In this document: positions 38,650-49,124 of the stretch, one piece after another
How positions within the stretch are numbered: the first letter of the stretch is position 1
How the letters are laid out: each line of letters starts with the position of its first letter
From: Streptomyces sporangiiformans
GTDB taxonomy: Bacteria > Actinomycetota > Actinomycetes > Streptomycetales > Streptomycetaceae
DNA: 64,000 nt
Direction of reading: 5' to 3'
NCBI RefSeq assembly: GCF_005768555.2
Contig: NZ_VCHX02000153.1
Span: 62,001 to 126,000, forward strand
Position numbers and translations under genes: made by a program
Notes under the pieces: model-generated
The model's database searches: none
The model's input: the letters and a program-made list of their open reading frames with translations, nothing else
Told to the model about the DNA's origin: nothing

Positions 38650-39045
38650 CTACCAGCGTGACGCGAACGGCTGGTCCGTACGCACGATTTCGCGCCCCAA
38701 GGGGAACAGCGAGACCGGGATCAGTTTGAAGTTGGCGATCCCCAGGGGGATGCCGATGATCGTGATGCACTGGAGGAAGCCGGTGACGATGTGGGCGAGA
38801 GCGAGCCACCAGCCCGCGAGGACCACCCACAGGATGTTTCCGATGAAGGAGGGCGCGCCCGCATCGGAGCGCTCGACCGTCATATAGCCGAACGGCCACA
38901 GGGCGTAGACGCCGATACGGAACGCCGCGATGCCGAACGGAATTCCGATGATGGTGATGCAGAGCAGCACGCCCGCGAACAAGTAGCCGAGGAACAGCCA
39001 GAATCCGCTCAGGAAGAGCCATATGACATTCAGGATTGTCTTCAC
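38650..39045 (-). CDS. YccF-domain membrane protein (two tandem domains)
   Basis: A 131-residue membrane protein beginning [20 protein letters not shown]. Two copies of the YccF motif are visible: [14 protein letters not shown] (about 29-42) and [14 protein letters not shown] (about 92-105), each with hydrophobic helices. Function is unknown in any organism I know of. Its ATG overlaps the htpX stop by 4 bp, so the two are translationally coupled, which may point to a shared membrane quality-control role. Confidence 0.88.
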   Translation of the reverse strand: MKTILNVIWLFLSGFWLFLGYLFAGVLLCITIIGIPFGIAAFRIGVYALWPFGYMTVERSDAGAPSFIGNILWVVLAGWWLALAHIVTGFLQCITIIGIPLGIANFKLIPVSLFPLGREIVRTDQPFASRW

Positions 39046-39905
39046 TGGTGTCGACCTGCCATCTGTTCGAGCCGGGCAATACGCTCCGCCATCGGTGGAT
39101 GCGTGGAGAACATCCTGGACATCCCCTGGCCCGGACGGAAGGGGTTGGCGATCATCATGTGGCTTGCGGTCTCGAGGCGCGGCTCGGGGGGCAGCGGAAG
39201 CTGCTTCGTGCCCGCCTCGAGCTTGCGCAGGGCGCTCGCGAGCGCCAGCGGGTCGCCGGTCAGCTGGGCGCCGGACGCATCGGCCTCGTACTCCCTGGAG
39301 CGGCTGATGGCCAGCTGGATCAGGGATGCGGCGAGCGGACCCAGGATCATGATCATCAGCATGCCGAGGATGCCGGGGCCGTCGTCGTCGTCGGAGCGGC
39401 CGATCGGGATGAGCCAGGCGAAGTTGACCAGGAACATGATCACGGAAGCGAGGGCTCCGGCGACCGACGAGATCAGGATGTCGCGGTTGTAGACATGGCT
39501 CAGCTCGTGGCTGATGACGCCGCGCAGCTCACGCTCGTCCAGGATGCGCAGGATGCCCTCGGTGCAGCACACGGCCGCGTTGCGCGGGTTGCGGCCCGTC
39601 GCGAACGCGTTGGGGGCCTCGGTCGGGGAGATGTACAGGCGCGGCATGGGCTGGCGGGCCTGGGTGGAGAGTTCGCGGACCATCCTGTACAGAGCCGGGG
39701 CCTCGAACTCGCTCACCGGGCGGGCGCGCATCGCGCGTAGCGCCAGCTTGTCGCTGTTCCAGTACGCGTAAGCGTTGGTGCCGATCGCGATGACCAGCGC
39801 GACGACGAGGCCGGTACGCCCGAAGAAGCTGCCGATGGCGATGATGAGTGCGGACAGTCCCCCGAGGAGTACGGCGGTCCTGAGCCCGTTGTGCCGGCGG
39901 TGCAC
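39042..39905 (-). CDS. htpX: HtpX-like M48 membrane protease
   Basis: A 287-residue zinc protease from GTG 39905 ([20 protein letters not shown]), with GGAGG 7 bp upstream; a longer frame has no support. Membrane helices are near residues 10-45 and 150-200. The active site is [14 protein letters not shown] (HELSH 133-137) and the third ligand lies in [15 protein letters not shown]. HtpX degrades misfolded membrane proteins. It resembles, but is distinct from, the M48 protein at 8297-9316, which has a longer C-terminal region. Confidence 0.93.
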   Translation of the reverse strand: MHRRHNGLRTAVLLGGLSALIIAIGSFFGRTGLVVALVIAIGTNAYAYWNSDKLALRAMRARPVSEFEAPALYRMVRELSTQARQPMPRLYISPTEAPNAFATGRNPRNAAVCCTEGILRILDERELRGVISHELSHVYNRDILISSVAGALASVIMFLVNFAWLIPIGRSDDDDGPGILGMLMIMILGPLAASLIQLAISRSREYEADASGAQLTGDPLALASALRKLEAGTKQLPLPPEPRLETASHMMIANPFRPGQGMSRMFSTHPPMAERIARLEQMAGRHQ

Positions 39906-40080
39906 GGTACGCCCTCCAAGTCGTGCGGCAGGGGAACCCTTCGCTTGCTGATGTCTGCCACTGACCCGTGATTCCACGTGTCCAGTGGACCCTCCCTCAC
40001 TGGTCAACGCCAGGCGGGGAGCTCCAGTTCCCTTGTGCGCACGGCGGCGAGCGTGGGCCGTCCGGGTGAGGCCGGACATC

Positions 40081-40150
40081 GTCCGGTACACGCGCGTGCG
40101 GGTCGCGTGCGGTTCGCGTGCGGGTCGGGTGCCCACGCGCGCGTGCGGGA
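40081..40150. repeat. GC-alternating repeat before the nuo cluster end
   Basis: CACGCGCGTGCGGG and related GTGCG/CGCGTGCGG segments recur, ending in CACGCGCGCGTGCGGG. It lies about 15-80 bp past the nuoN stop. The motif matches the palindromes at 33291-33371. It may act as a terminator or Z-DNA-prone spacer. Confidence 0.6.
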
Positions 40151-40163
40151 TGCGGTCAGCGGC

Positions 40164-41675
40164 TCAGAACAGGCCGGTGTCCGAGAAGCGCAGGACCAGC
40201 TGGGGCGCGCCGGAGAGGGCGACTCCAAGGACCGCGGTCAGCGCGATCGCGGCGGTCAGCGGGGCCGGGACGCGGTGCGTCTCGGGCTCGCCTTCGGGAG
40301 CGCGGAACAGGAGCGTCGTCCATTGGAGGTAGTAGAAGAGCGCGATCACGACGTTGACGGCCATGACCACGGCGAGCCAGCCGAGGCCCGCGTCCACGGC
40401 CGCCGAGAATACGGTGACCTTCGCGAAGAGGCCGATGATGCCCGGCGGCAGTCCCGCGAGGCAGAGCAGGAAGAAGCCCAGGGCGAGCGCGGAGAGAGGA
40501 CGCGAGGCGTACAGGCCGCGGTAGTCGCTGATGCGGTTCAGCGGTTTGGTGCGGGCCACCAGGGCGGCCACGGCGAAGGCACCGAGGTTCACGGCGGCGT
40601 ACATCAGGGCGTACGCGACGGTGGAGCCGATGGCTTTCTCGGCGTCCTGGGAGTACGCGGCGGCGGCGATCGGCACCAGGAGGTAGCCGGCCTGGCCGAC
40701 GGAGGACCAGGCGAGCAGGCGGACCGCGCTGTACGCGCGCGTGGCCTGCTGTCGCAGGGCGGCGGCGTTGCCGATCGTCATGGTGAGCGCGGCGAGGACG
40801 GCGAGTGCCGGGCCCCAGACGTCCGCGTACGACGGGAGGGCGATCACGGTGACGAGGATCAGCCCGGTGAAGCCGACCGCCTTGCCGACGACCGACAAGT
40901 AGGCGGCGACCGGCAGGGGCGCCCCTACGTAGGTGTCGGGCACCCAGAAGTGGAAGGGCACGGCGGCCGTTTTGAAGGCGAAGCCGACCAGGGTGAGGAC
41001 GACGCCCGCCTGGGCGAGCGTGTGCAGTTGTCCGTCGACGTCCTGGATCTTGGTGGCGATCTCGGTGAGGTACAGGGTGCCGGTGGACGCGTAGACGAAG
41101 CTGACGCCCATGAGGCTCACAGCGGTCGCGGTGACCGAGGACAGGAAGAACTTCAGGGCCGCTTCGGAGGACTTCCTGTCGCCGTGTTTTATGCCGACGA
41201 GGGCGAAGGCGGGCAGTGAGGCGACTTCCAGGGCGACGATGAGGGTCGCCAGGTCGCGTGAGGCGGGCAGCAGGGCGGCGCCGGCTGCCGAAGAGAGCAG
41301 CAGGAACCAGAACTCCCCTTCGGGGAGGTCCCTTTTGGCGTCCTTGAGTGCGGTGACGGAGAGGAGGGCCGCCAGGAGGGCTCCGCCGAGGACCAGGAAC
41401 TGGATGACGAGCGTGAACCGGTCGGCCGTGTAGCTGCAGACGTCCCCGCCGCCCTGCAGGCAGAAGGTGGAGCGGTCGCCGTCCAGGATCGGCAGCAGCA
41501 TCAGAGTGGACGCGGCGAGTCCCGCGACGGAGACCCAGCCGAGCAGGGCCTTCTTGGCATCGCCCACGAAGAGGTCGGCGACGAGCACCACGAGGCCGAC
41601 GACCGCCGCGATGGTGGGTGGAGCGATCGCGAGCCAGTCGACGGACTGGACCAGGGACTGGGCCAGGGGGCTCAT
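40164..41675 (-). CDS. nuoN: NADH-quinone oxidoreductase subunit N (second cluster)
   Basis: A 503-residue antiporter-like membrane subunit with about 14 helices, from ATG 41675 (MSPLAQSLVQSVDWLAIAPP) after AGGAGG. It has LKFFLSSVTATAVSLMGVSF, the proton-channel region with FKTAAVPFHFWVPDTYVGAP, and AGLPPGIIGLFAKVTVFSA, all typical of NuoN. The start overlaps the nuoM stop by 4 bp. It is the last gene of a ten-gene nuo set missing nuoD-G. A longer frame running back over nuoM is not real. Confidence 0.92.
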   Translation of the reverse strand: MSPLAQSLVQSVDWLAIAPPTIAAVVGLVVLVADLFVGDAKKALLGWVSVAGLAASTLMLLPILDGDRSTFCLQGGGDVCSYTADRFTLVIQFLVLGGALLAALLSVTALKDAKRDLPEGEFWFLLLSSAAGAALLPASRDLATLIVALEVASLPAFALVGIKHGDRKSSEAALKFFLSSVTATAVSLMGVSFVYASTGTLYLTEIATKIQDVDGQLHTLAQAGVVLTLVGFAFKTAAVPFHFWVPDTYVGAPLPVAAYLSVVGKAVGFTGLILVTVIALPSYADVWGPALAVLAALTMTIGNAAALRQQATRAYSAVRLLAWSSVGQAGYLLVPIAAAAYSQDAEKAIGSTVAYALMYAAVNLGAFAVAALVARTKPLNRISDYRGLYASRPLSALALGFFLLCLAGLPPGIIGLFAKVTVFSAAVDAGLGWLAVVMAVNVVIALFYYLQWTTLLFRAPEGEPETHRVPAPLTAAIALTAVLGVALSGAPQLVLRFSDTGLF

Positions 41676-43246
41676 CGGGTGCCTCCTGCGAGGAGCTGCT
41701 GCACGGCCGGGTCGGTCAGCCCGAGGAGGGCCTTGGGCCAGAGTCCGGCGACGACGGTGAGGACGACGAGCGGGGTCCAGGCGGCGAACTCGTACATCTG
41801 GACGTCCGCGAGCTTCGGACCCTCCTGCGGGGCCGCGCCCATGCAGACGCGGCGTACCACGATGAGCATGTACGCGGCGGTGAGCAGGGTGCCGAACGCG
41901 GCGATCGCCATGAAGGTCAGGAACGTGGGGCGGCTGAGGTCGTCGGCGGGATCGAACGCGCCGAACAGGGCCAGCATTTCGCCCCAGAATCCGGCGAGGC
42001 CCGGCAGGCCGAGCGAGGCGACGGCGCCGAAGGCGAGCAGGCCGCCGAGGCGCGGTGCCTTGCCGTAGAGGGCGGCGCCGGTCTTCTCCGCGAGCGTGTC
42101 GAGGTCCGTTGTGCCCGTACGGTCCTTGAGCGCGCCGACCAGGAAGAACAGCAGGCCGGTGATGAGGCCGTGGGCGATGTTCGCGAAGAGTGCGCCGTTC
42201 ACGCCGGTCGGGGTCATCGTGGCGATGCCGAGGAGTACGAAGCCCATGTGGCCGACGGAGGAGTAGGCGATGAGGCGCTTGAGATCGCCCTTCGCGCCCT
42301 GCTTGGCGAGGGTCAGACAGGCGAGGGATCCGTAGATGATCCCGACGACGGCGAAGGCGGCGAGGTAGGGCGCGAAGGTCCGCATGCCGTCCGGCGCGAC
42401 AGGCAGCAGGATGCGCACGAACCCGTACGTGCCCATCTTCAGCAGAACACCGGCCAGCAGGACGGAACCGACGGTCGGAGCGGCGGTGTGCGCGTCCGGC
42501 AGCCAGCTGTGCAACGGCCACATCGGCGTCTTGACCGCGAGCCCGATTCCGATCGCCAAAACAGCGATGACCTGCACGGATGTGGTCAGCGACCGGCCGT
42601 TGTCAGTGGCGAGTGCCACCATGTCGAATGTGCCGGACTTGAGCCCGACGAGGAGCAGGCCCAGCAGCATGACGACGGAGCCGAGCAGTGTGTAGAGGAT
42701 GAACTTCCAAGCGGCTTGGGTCCGTTCCTCACCGCCCCAGCGGGCGATGAGGAAGTACATCGGGATGAGCACCATCTCGAACGCGAGGAAGAAGAGCAGA
42801 AGGTCGAGGACGGCGAAGGTCGCGAGGGTGCCGGACTCGAGGACAAGCAGCAGTGCGACGAAGGCCTTCGGGGTCGGGCCCGCAGGCGTTTTGAAGTAGG
42901 AGTACAGCGCGCAGAGGAAGGTCAGCAGCGCGGTCAGGACCAGAAGGGGGAGGGAAATGCCGTCGGTGCCGAGGTGGATCCGCACGTCCAGCGCGGGGAT
43001 CCAGCTGATGTCCGTCGTGGCCTGCATCCTCGACGGCTGGTCGTGGTCGAAGCCGAGCGCCAGGACGATCGCGGCGATGAGCACGGCGCCGGTGACGGTC
43101 ACGCCGTGCCGCAGCACTGCTTGTTCGGGCGACTTCCCCTTCAGTCCCGGCGGGGCGGGCAGGAGAGCGGCGGCCGCGCCGAGGAGCGGGCCGACGACGA
43201 CGAACGCCAGAAGGAACTGCATCACGGACTCGCTGATATCGATCAC
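41672..43246 (-). CDS. nuoM: NADH-quinone oxidoreductase subunit M (second cluster)
   Basis: A 524-residue antiporter-like subunit from GTG 43246 (MIDISESVMQFLLAFVVVGP). It has VLIPMYFLIARWGGEERTQA, the channel segment AVKTPMWPLHSWLPDAHTAA and PTVGSVLLAGVLLKMGTYGF, followed by YSSVGHMGFVLLGIA. The conserved Glu of TM5 is seen in FEMVLIPM and the Lys of TM7 in VKTPMWP. The stop overlaps nuoN; 6 bp separate it from nuoL. Confidence 0.93.
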   Translation of the reverse strand: MIDISESVMQFLLAFVVVGPLLGAAAALLPAPPGLKGKSPEQAVLRHGVTVTGAVLIAAIVLALGFDHDQPSRMQATTDISWIPALDVRIHLGTDGISLPLLVLTALLTFLCALYSYFKTPAGPTPKAFVALLLVLESGTLATFAVLDLLLFFLAFEMVLIPMYFLIARWGGEERTQAAWKFILYTLLGSVVMLLGLLLVGLKSGTFDMVALATDNGRSLTTSVQVIAVLAIGIGLAVKTPMWPLHSWLPDAHTAAPTVGSVLLAGVLLKMGTYGFVRILLPVAPDGMRTFAPYLAAFAVVGIIYGSLACLTLAKQGAKGDLKRLIAYSSVGHMGFVLLGIATMTPTGVNGALFANIAHGLITGLLFFLVGALKDRTGTTDLDTLAEKTGAALYGKAPRLGGLLAFGAVASLGLPGLAGFWGEMLALFGAFDPADDLSRPTFLTFMAIAAFGTLLTAAYMLIVVRRVCMGAAPQEGPKLADVQMYEFAAWTPLVVLTVVAGLWPKALLGLTDPAVQQLLAGGTR

Positions 43247-43252
43247 GCCCGC

Positions 43253-45244
43253 TCACGCTCCCGTGGCGACTAGGAGGGCGGCGACCGCCAGGACGACGGT
43301 GCCTGCGAGCAGTGCGCTCACATAGGTCTGCACATTGCCGGTCTGGGCGCGCCTGACCGCCGCGCCGAGCAGGCGGGGCAGCTCACCCGCGCCGCGTACG
43401 TAGGTGTCGACGACCTCGCGGTCGAGGAACCGGACGAGTGTGGCTCCGGCCTGGACCGGGCGGACGAAGAGCGCCGCGTAGACGGCGTCGAGGTGGAAGC
43501 CGACAGCGGCGTGGCGGTGCAGCGGGCCCAGCAGCAGGCGCCCGGGGTCCGAAGGGTCGGGCGCGGACGCCACGTCTCCGTACGCGGGTGCGTGGCTGGC
43601 GATGGCCTCGGCTTCGACGAGTGCCGCGTCGCCCTCGGGGTGGGCCGCGACCGCACCCAGCGGTACGCGGGCGGCCATCGCGGTGGTGTGCCGCCAGGCG
43701 CCGTAGGTGACGATGCCGCCGACCAGGGCGATGCCCGTGCCGAGCATGGAAGTGGTGAGCGTCGGGGTCAGGTCGTGTCCGTCGAACCAGTCGGGCAACA
43801 GGCCGGTGGTGAGCCCGAAGGCGAGCGACGGGACGGCGAGCACCCACAGCACGGCGTTCATGGCGAGGGGCTGCCTGCCGTGGTCGGGTGCCTCGGCTCC
43901 GTGGCCGCGGAAGGCGAGCAGCCACAGGCGCATCGCGTACGCGGCGGTGAGCAGGGCGGTGACCAGGCCGGCGACGAGGACGATCCAGCCTGCCGAGCTG
44001 GGCACGTTCTCGGCGTGACCGGTGGCGGCGTGTTCGGCGACTCCCAGCACGGCTTCCTTGGAGAAGAAGCCGCTGAAGGGCGGGATCGCGGCGAGGGCGA
44101 GGAGCGCCACGGTCATCGTCCAGTAGGCGTCGGGGACGCGGGCGCGCAGGTCCTTCATGCGGGACATGGCGGCCAGTGAGTTGGTGCCGGCGGCGTGGAT
44201 GATCACGCCCGCCGCGAGGAACAGCAGCGCCTTGAAGGCGCCGTGCGCAAGGAGGTGGAAGACGGCGGCGCCGCGGTCGCCGACGGCGAGGGCGCCGGTC
44301 ATGTAGCCGAGCTGCCCGATCGTCGAGTACGCGAGGACGCGCTTGATGTCGTCCTGGGCGAGCGCGGCGAGCCCCGAGCCGGCCATCGTGACCGCGGCCA
44401 TGACGGCGAGGACGACCAGCGCTGCCGCGGAGGCGGCGAAGACCGGGAGGAGCCGGGCGATGAAGTAGACACCGGCGGCGACCATCGTCGCGGCGTGGAT
44501 CAGCGCGGAGACGGGTGTGGGGCCGGCCATCGCGTCGGGCAGCCAGGTGTGGAGCGGGAACTGCGCCGACTTGCCCGCCACACCGGCCAGGAGCAGCAGG
44601 GCGATCAGCGTCGGGTGGTCGAGTGAGCCGCTCGCGACCGCGCCCAGGACCTTCGTGATGCGGAAGGAGCCGGCGTCGGTGGCGAGGGCGAACAGGCCGA
44701 TGAGGAAGGGGATGTCGCCGAGCTTGGTGACCAGGAAGGCCTTGATGGAGGCGGCACGGGCCTCGGGGGTCTCCCAGTAGTGGCCGACGAGGAAGTACGA
44801 GCAGATGCCCATGATCTCCCAGCCGACCAGCAGCAGCATCAGGTCGCCGGAGTAGACGACGAGCAGCATCGCGGAGGTGAAGAGGGAGACGAGAGCGGCG
44901 TACGAGGGGTAGCGCGGGTCGTCGCGCAGATAGCCCGTCGAGTAGATCTGCACGCAGGACGCGACCACGCCGACCAGGACGGCGACGAGAGCGGCGAAGC
45001 CGTCGATGTGCAGGGCGAGTTCGATGGGGACCGAGCCGGTGGGAGTGAGCTCGGTGGCGGCGTCGACGGCCTGGTCGCCGCCCTGGCGTACGGCGACGAG
45101 GACGGCGAGCGCCAGGGCGGTCACCGAGGGCAGGACCGCGAGGGGACGTACGAACCCGGGGGCCGTGCGGCCCAGGAGCAGGCCGGCGGCGGCGCCGAGG
45201 AACGGAAGGAGAGGAACGAGGACGGCGAGGGTCGTGGTGGTCAC
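43253..45244 (-). CDS. nuoL: NADH-quinone oxidoreductase subunit L (second cluster)
   Basis: A 663-residue antiporter-like subunit with the long C-terminal amphipathic (piston) helix region typical of NuoL. The start GTG 45244 overlaps the nuoK stop. Motifs in order: [55 protein letters not shown], and [20 protein letters not shown]. The last 60 residues are a long helical segment ending in a transmembrane stretch. Confidence 0.93.
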   Translation of the reverse strand: MTTTTLAVLVPLLPFLGAAAGLLLGRTAPGFVRPLAVLPSVTALALAVLVAVRQGGDQAVDAATELTPTGSVPIELALHIDGFAALVAVLVGVVASCVQIYSTGYLRDDPRYPSYAALVSLFTSAMLLVVYSGDLMLLLVGWEIMGICSYFLVGHYWETPEARAASIKAFLVTKLGDIPFLIGLFALATDAGSFRITKVLGAVASGSLDHPTLIALLLLAGVAGKSAQFPLHTWLPDAMAGPTPVSALIHAATMVAAGVYFIARLLPVFAASAAALVVLAVMAAVTMAGSGLAALAQDDIKRVLAYSTIGQLGYMTGALAVGDRGAAVFHLLAHGAFKALLFLAAGVIIHAAGTNSLAAMSRMKDLRARVPDAYWTMTVALLALAAIPPFSGFFSKEAVLGVAEHAATGHAENVPSSAGWIVLVAGLVTALLTAAYAMRLWLLAFRGHGAEAPDHGRQPLAMNAVLWVLAVPSLAFGLTTGLLPDWFDGHDLTPTLTTSMLGTGIALVGGIVTYGAWRHTTAMAARVPLGAVAAHPEGDAALVEAEAIASHAPAYGDVASAPDPSDPGRLLLGPLHRHAAVGFHLDAVYAALFVRPVQAGATLVRFLDREVVDTYVRGAGELPRLLGAAVRRAQTGNVQTYVSALLAGTVVLAVAALLVATGA

Positions 45245-45618
45245 GCGGTGGCCTCAGCCTTCTCGGCCTGCGCGGGCGCGGCGGATTCGGGGCCGTCGTC
45301 GGTCTCGGCGGTGTCGCGGAGCTTGTCGATGTCCGAGGTGCCGCGGTTGCGGTAGACGGCGAGGACGATCGCCAGGCCGATGCCGATCTCGGCTGCGGCG
45401 ATGGCGATGGTGAACAGGGTCAGCGCCTGGCCGGAGTGCAGGGTGTCCTGGGCGGTCTTGCTGAGCCAGACGTCGAAGGCGACCAGGTTGAGGTTGACGG
45501 CGTTGAGCATCAGCTCGACGGACATCAGGACCAGGATCGCGTTGCGGCGCGCGAGGACCCCGTACAGGCCCGTGCAGAAGAGAAGGGCGGAGAGCACGGC
45601 GGGATAGGCGAGATGCAT
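45241..45618 (-). CDS. nuoK: NADH-quinone oxidoreductase subunit K (second cluster)
   Basis: A 125-residue three-helix subunit from ATG 45618 ([20 protein letters not shown]). The first helix, [20 protein letters not shown] with the conserved Glu of helix 2, and [20 protein letters not shown] with the second conserved Glu fit NuoK. It carries a short hydrophilic tail ([15 protein letters not shown]) beyond the usual end. The start shares one base with the nuoJ stop (TGATG). Confidence 0.93.
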   Translation of the reverse strand: MHLAYPAVLSALLFCTGLYGVLARRNAILVLMSVELMLNAVNLNLVAFDVWLSKTAQDTLHSGQALTLFTIAIAAAEIGIGLAIVLAVYRNRGTSDIDKLRDTAETDDGPESAAPAQAEKAEATA

Positions 45619-46271
45619 CAGCGGGCGCCTTCCTTGCGTTCCTTGCGCGGGGGCTGCGTGGGCTGCTCGTCGGCGGCCGCCTTGCGGGAGAGGACGATCG
45701 CGCCGACCAGGGCGGCGAGCAGCAGGACCGAGAGTGCTTCGAAGGGGAGCACCCAGCTCTGGAAGAGGCTCGCGCCGGTGACCGCGGTGGAGCCGGCGGC
45801 GGCGCCGTCCAGGTCGATCCACGTCGTCCGGAAGGCGTCGACGACCACCCATACGAGGGCGGCGGCCGCTGCGACCGCGACGGTCAGGGCGGCCCAGCGG
45901 TTGCCGGAGTCGGCGTCCGGGGAGCGGCCGATGGGGGCCTTGGTGAGCATCAGACCGAAGAGGAGGAGTACGACGACGGAACCGACGTAGATGAGGACCT
46001 GCACCCAGGCGATGAACTCGGCGGTGAGCAGGAGGTATTCGACGGCGAGGCCGCCGAGCGCCACGACCAGCCACAGGGCGGCGTGCACCAGTTGCCTGGT
46101 CGTGACGGTGACGACGGCCGCGCCGAGGGTGACGAGGCCGACGAGGAGGAAGGCGATCTCGACGCCGGTCGGGGAGAGGAAGCCCCGGGTGTCAGCGGCG
46201 GTGGTCGTCGCCTGGGCCGCTGTGGCTGCGGCTCTGCCGGTGAGGGTGGCCGTGGCTACCGCGAGGCTCAC
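45618..46271 (-). CDS. nuoJ: NADH-quinone oxidoreductase subunit J (second cluster)
   Basis: A 217-residue membrane subunit from GTG 46271 ([20 protein letters not shown]), with GGGAGG 7 bp upstream and overlapping the nuoI stop. The core has [60 protein letters not shown] and [10 protein letters not shown], all as in NuoJ, including the conserved TM3 kink region. The N-terminal 25 residues are an Ala/Thr-rich extension. Confidence 0.93.
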   Translation of the reverse strand: MSLAVATATLTGRAAATAAQATTTAADTRGFLSPTGVEIAFLLVGLVTLGAAVVTVTTRQLVHAALWLVVALGGLAVEYLLLTAEFIAWVQVLIYVGSVVVLLLFGLMLTKAPIGRSPDADSGNRWAALTVAVAAAAALVWVVVDAFRTTWIDLDGAAAGSTAVTGASLFQSWVLPFEALSVLLLAALVGAIVLSRKAAADEQPTQPPRKERKEGAR

Positions 46272-46966
46272 GTTGCGCCTCCCTCGGGCTGCGTCGGGCC
46301 GGAGCCTTCGGGCTCGGACCCGCCGGAAGCGGAAGCCTCGGTGTCGGCCTCGGCGGAGGACTCGGCCTCGGCGGAGGACTCGGCCTCGGCGGAGGCCTGG
46401 GCCTGGGCCTGGGCTGCCTGCTCGGCGGCGAGTTTGTCGGCGGCCTTGCGGGCGGCGGCGACCTCCTTGGGCTCCTCGGCGCCGGGGTCGAGGGCGGGTG
46501 GGGCCGGGACGGTCCACATCCACTCGCGGAGCCTGTCGCGTTCGTGGGTGAGTTCGTGGATGTCGGTCTCCGCGTACTCGAACTCCGGGGACCAGAACAG
46601 CGCGTCGAAAGGACACACCTCGATGCAGATACCGCAGTACATGCACAGGGCGAAGTCGATTGCGAAGCGGTCGAGGACGTTGCGGCTGCGCTCGCGGCCG
46701 CCGGGCGCGGCGGGCGGGACCGTCTCCTTGTGGGAGTCGATGTAGATGCACCAGTCCGGGCACTCGCGGGCGCACAGCATGCAGACCGTGCAGTTCTCCT
46801 CGAAGAGGCCGATGACGCCGCGGCTGCGGGGCGGGAGTTCGGGCTGGGCGTCCGGGTACTGCGCGGTGTGCGCGCGCTTCGTCATCGTGCGCAGGGTGAC
46901 GGCCAGGCCCTTGGCGAGGCCGCTGCCGGGGATACGGGACCGAGTGGGCGGGAGGGACTCAGCCAT
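46268..46966 (-). CDS. nuoI: NADH-quinone oxidoreductase subunit I, two 4Fe-4S clusters (second cluster)
   Basis: A 232-residue ferredoxin-like subunit from ATG 46966. Two 4Fe-4S motifs are intact: [15 protein letters not shown] and [15 protein letters not shown]. They carry electrons to the N2 cluster in NuoB. The last 60 residues are a low-complexity Ala/Glu/Ser tail ([16 protein letters not shown] and onward) not found in normal NuoI, encoded by a repeated GGCCTCGGCGGAGGACTC unit. Three bases separate it from nuoH. Confidence 0.95.
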   Translation of the reverse strand: MAESLPPTRSRIPGSGLAKGLAVTLRTMTKRAHTAQYPDAQPELPPRSRGVIGLFEENCTVCMLCARECPDWCIYIDSHKETVPPAAPGGRERSRNVLDRFAIDFALCMYCGICIEVCPFDALFWSPEFEYAETDIHELTHERDRLREWMWTVPAPPALDPGAEEPKEVAAARKAADKLAAEQAAQAQAQASAEAESSAEAESSAEADTEASASGGSEPEGSGPTQPEGGAT

Positions 46967-46968
46967 GG

Positions 46969-47937
46969 CTACTGGATCACCACCTTGACGACGCCGGTGA
47001 GGGCGATCTGGGCGAGGGACAGGGGCACGAGGAGGGTCCAGGAGAACTTCTGGAGCTGGTCCTCGCGGAGCCGGGGATAGGTGACGCGGAGCCAGATGAC
47101 GACGAAGGCGAGGATCGCGGTCTTCAGCAGGGTCCAGACCCAGCCCAGGCCGTCGGCACCCCACGGGCCGTGCCAGCCGCCCAGGAAGAGGACGGTGGTC
47201 AGGCCGCACAGGACGATGATTCCGGCGTACTCGGCGAGGAGGAAGAGGGCGAAGCGCAGGCCGGTGTACTCGGTGTACGCGCCGAAGATGATCTCCGAGT
47301 CGGCGACGGGCATGTCGAAGGGAGGGCGCTGGAGTTCGGCGAGACCTGCCACGAAGAAGACGATCGCGCCGACGATCTGCCAGGGCAGCCACCACCACTC
47401 GAAGGCGTCGACGATGCCGGGGAGCGAGACCGTGCCCGCCGCCATCGCCACCGAAGCGGCGGTGAGCAGCATGGGCAGCTCGTACGCGAGGAGCTGGGCG
47501 GCGGTGCGGAGGCCGCCGAGGAGGGAGAACTTGTTGGCCGAGGCCCAGCCCGCCATGAGCGAGCCGAGGACGCCCACGCCCATCACGGCGAGGACGAAGA
47601 AGACGCCCGCGTCTATGACCTCGCCGACGGCGCCCTCGCCCGGGCCGATGGGGATGGCGAGGAGGACGAGGAGGTACGGGAGGAGGGCGACGGCGGGGGC
47701 CAGCTGGAAGATACGGCGGTCCGCGCCCGCCGGGACGATGTCTTCCTTCTGGGCGAACTTCACGCCGTCCGCGACGAGTTGGGCCCAGCCGTGGAAGCCG
47801 CCGGCGTACATGGGGCCGAGGCGGCCCTGCATGTGGGCCATCACCTTGTGCTCGGTCTGACCGATGATCAGCGGGAACGTGAGGAACACGACGAAGACGA
47901 TCAGAAGTCGCAGGGTGACGTCGAGCACGTCGTTCAC
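46969..47937 (-). CDS. nuoH: NADH-quinone oxidoreductase subunit H (second cluster)
   Basis: A 322-residue membrane subunit at the quinone site, from GTG 47937, overlapping the nuoC stop. It has [40 protein letters not shown] and [20 protein letters not shown]. The last is a variant of the usual AETNRxPFDxxEaESEL, and the first loop reads [12 protein letters not shown] rather than the common GPNRVG. These quinone-cavity changes are typical of a divergent second NuoH. Confidence 0.92.
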   Translation of the reverse strand: MNDVLDVTLRLLIVFVVFLTFPLIIGQTEHKVMAHMQGRLGPMYAGGFHGWAQLVADGVKFAQKEDIVPAGADRRIFQLAPAVALLPYLLVLLAIPIGPGEGAVGEVIDAGVFFVLAVMGVGVLGSLMAGWASANKFSLLGGLRTAAQLLAYELPMLLTAASVAMAAGTVSLPGIVDAFEWWWLPWQIVGAIVFFVAGLAELQRPPFDMPVADSEIIFGAYTEYTGLRFALFLLAEYAGIIVLCGLTTVLFLGGWHGPWGADGLGWVWTLLKTAILAFVVIWLRVTYPRLREDQLQKFSWTLLVPLSLAQIALTGVVKVVIQ

Positions 47938-49124
47938 TGCGGGCCTCCTGGGGGGTTCTCGTCCGTGGCCGGGGTGGTGTCGTCGGTGGTGCGAGCTTCG
48001 GGCGTCTCGGAAGGTTCGGGCGTCTCGGAAGGTTCGGAGGTCTCGGAAGCTTCCGAGGGGGGTTCCGGCGCCGGAGGATCCTTGGGTTCGTCCTTCTGCT
48101 CGGCATCGTTGAAGGCGGGGCGCGCGTGATGCCAGGGAGCGTCCGTGCTGCGGTCGCTGCGCGCCGGGCGGGTGGGCCGGTCGCCACCGGACTGCTGGCC
48201 GCCGGGCTGCTGCCCGCCGGACTTCTCGCTGCCAGACTGCTCGCCACCGGACTTCTCGCTGCCGGCCGGTGTAGTGGAGGACGGGTCGCGCTGCGACGCC
48301 GAGCCTTCACTCGGGGCCGGCGTGTTTGCGGTGCCCGCGGCACCCGTACCAGCGGCAGCGCCACCCCCGGCACCCGTACCGGCTGCGGGTGCACCCGCAG
48401 TGGGCGCGCCCTCCGCCGCCGAGGCCTGGCTCGCCGAGGCCTGGCTCGCCGAGCCCTCGGCCGCCGTGCGGGCGCGGCGTGCGGGACGTTCACCGGCCGC
48501 TCGGCCCGCGCCTCGGGCTGCGCCTCCTCGTGCCGGGCGGGCCGGGGCAGGCGGGAGCTGGCCCTTCAGGGGGCCCCACTCGTTCGGGTCGGGGACGCCC
48601 GGTGGCAGCATCTGGCGGCGCTTCGGGCCGCCGTGCTCGGACTCCCCGGGCTCCTTCGCGCCGGGCCAGGCTTTGGCGACGCGGGCGGCCAGGACGAAGT
48701 CCTTGCGCAGCGGGTGGCCCTCGAAGCCGTCGGGAAGGAGCAGCGGCGCCAGTCCCGGGTGGCCTTCGAAGGCGACGCCGAACATCTCGTGGGTTTCCCG
48801 CTCGTGCCAGGCGGCGCCCGCGTAGACACCGACGGCGGAGGGCAGTACGGGGGCGTCGTGCGGGACCGTCGTACGGACGAGGAGACGGCGTACCGGAGCG
48901 AGCGCGACCACATGCGCCGAGACGCGGAAACCCGTGCCGGGCTCGTCGACGGCACTCAGCCAGTCGAAATACGTGCAGCCCAGCTCGCCGCGTGCGGTCT
49001 CCAGCGCGGAGATCCAGGCGGCGGGCGGCACGTCGACCGTCAGGAGCTCGTACGACTCCTCGGCCGTGGCCTCCGTACCGAAGAGCTCCTCCACAGGGGC
49101 GGGCAGCCAGCCGGTCATGGTCAC
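47934..49124 (-). CDS. nuoC: NADH-quinone oxidoreductase subunit C with long disordered tail (second cluster)
   Basis: A 396-residue protein from GTG 49124 (ATG 49118 is an alternative), overlapping the nuoB stop. Residues 20-180 are Nuo[41 protein letters not shown] with the family signature, and [13 protein letters not shown]. The remaining 200 residues are Gly/Ser/Pro/Glu-rich, with 18-bp DNA repeats giving [15 protein letters not shown]. No fused NuoD is present. Subunit C normally sits on NuoD, which is absent from this cluster. Confidence 0.9.
   Translation of the reverse strand: MTMTGWLPAPVEELFGTEATAEESYELLTVDVPPAAWISALETARGELGCTYFDWLSAVDEPGTGFRVSAHVVALAPVRRLLVRTTVPHDAPVLPSAVGVYAGAAWHERETHEMFGVAFEGHPGLAPLLLPDGFEGHPLRKDFVLAARVAKAWPGAKEPGESEHGGPKRRQMLPPGVPDPNEWGPLKGQLPPAPARPARGGAARGAGRAAGERPARRARTAAEGSASQASASQASAAEGAPTAGAPAAGTGAGGGAAAGTGAAGTANTPAPSEGSASQRDPSSTTPAGSEKSGGEQSGSEKSGGQQPGGQQSGGDRPTRPARSDRSTDAPWHHARPAFNDAEQKDEPKDPPAPEPPSEASETSEPSETPEPSETPEARTTDDTTPATDENPPGGPQ

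Noticed and set aside
40164-42521. NuoN as a 785-residue protein with a long N-terminal extension
   Set aside because: The extra 280 codons overlap nuoM in another frame and are Arg-rich; ATG 41675 with AGGAGG gives the correct NuoN start.
46268-48493. NuoI as a 741-residue fusion
   Set aside because: The upstream part lies over nuoH and nuoC in a shadow frame; ATG 46966 gives the normal NuoI start.
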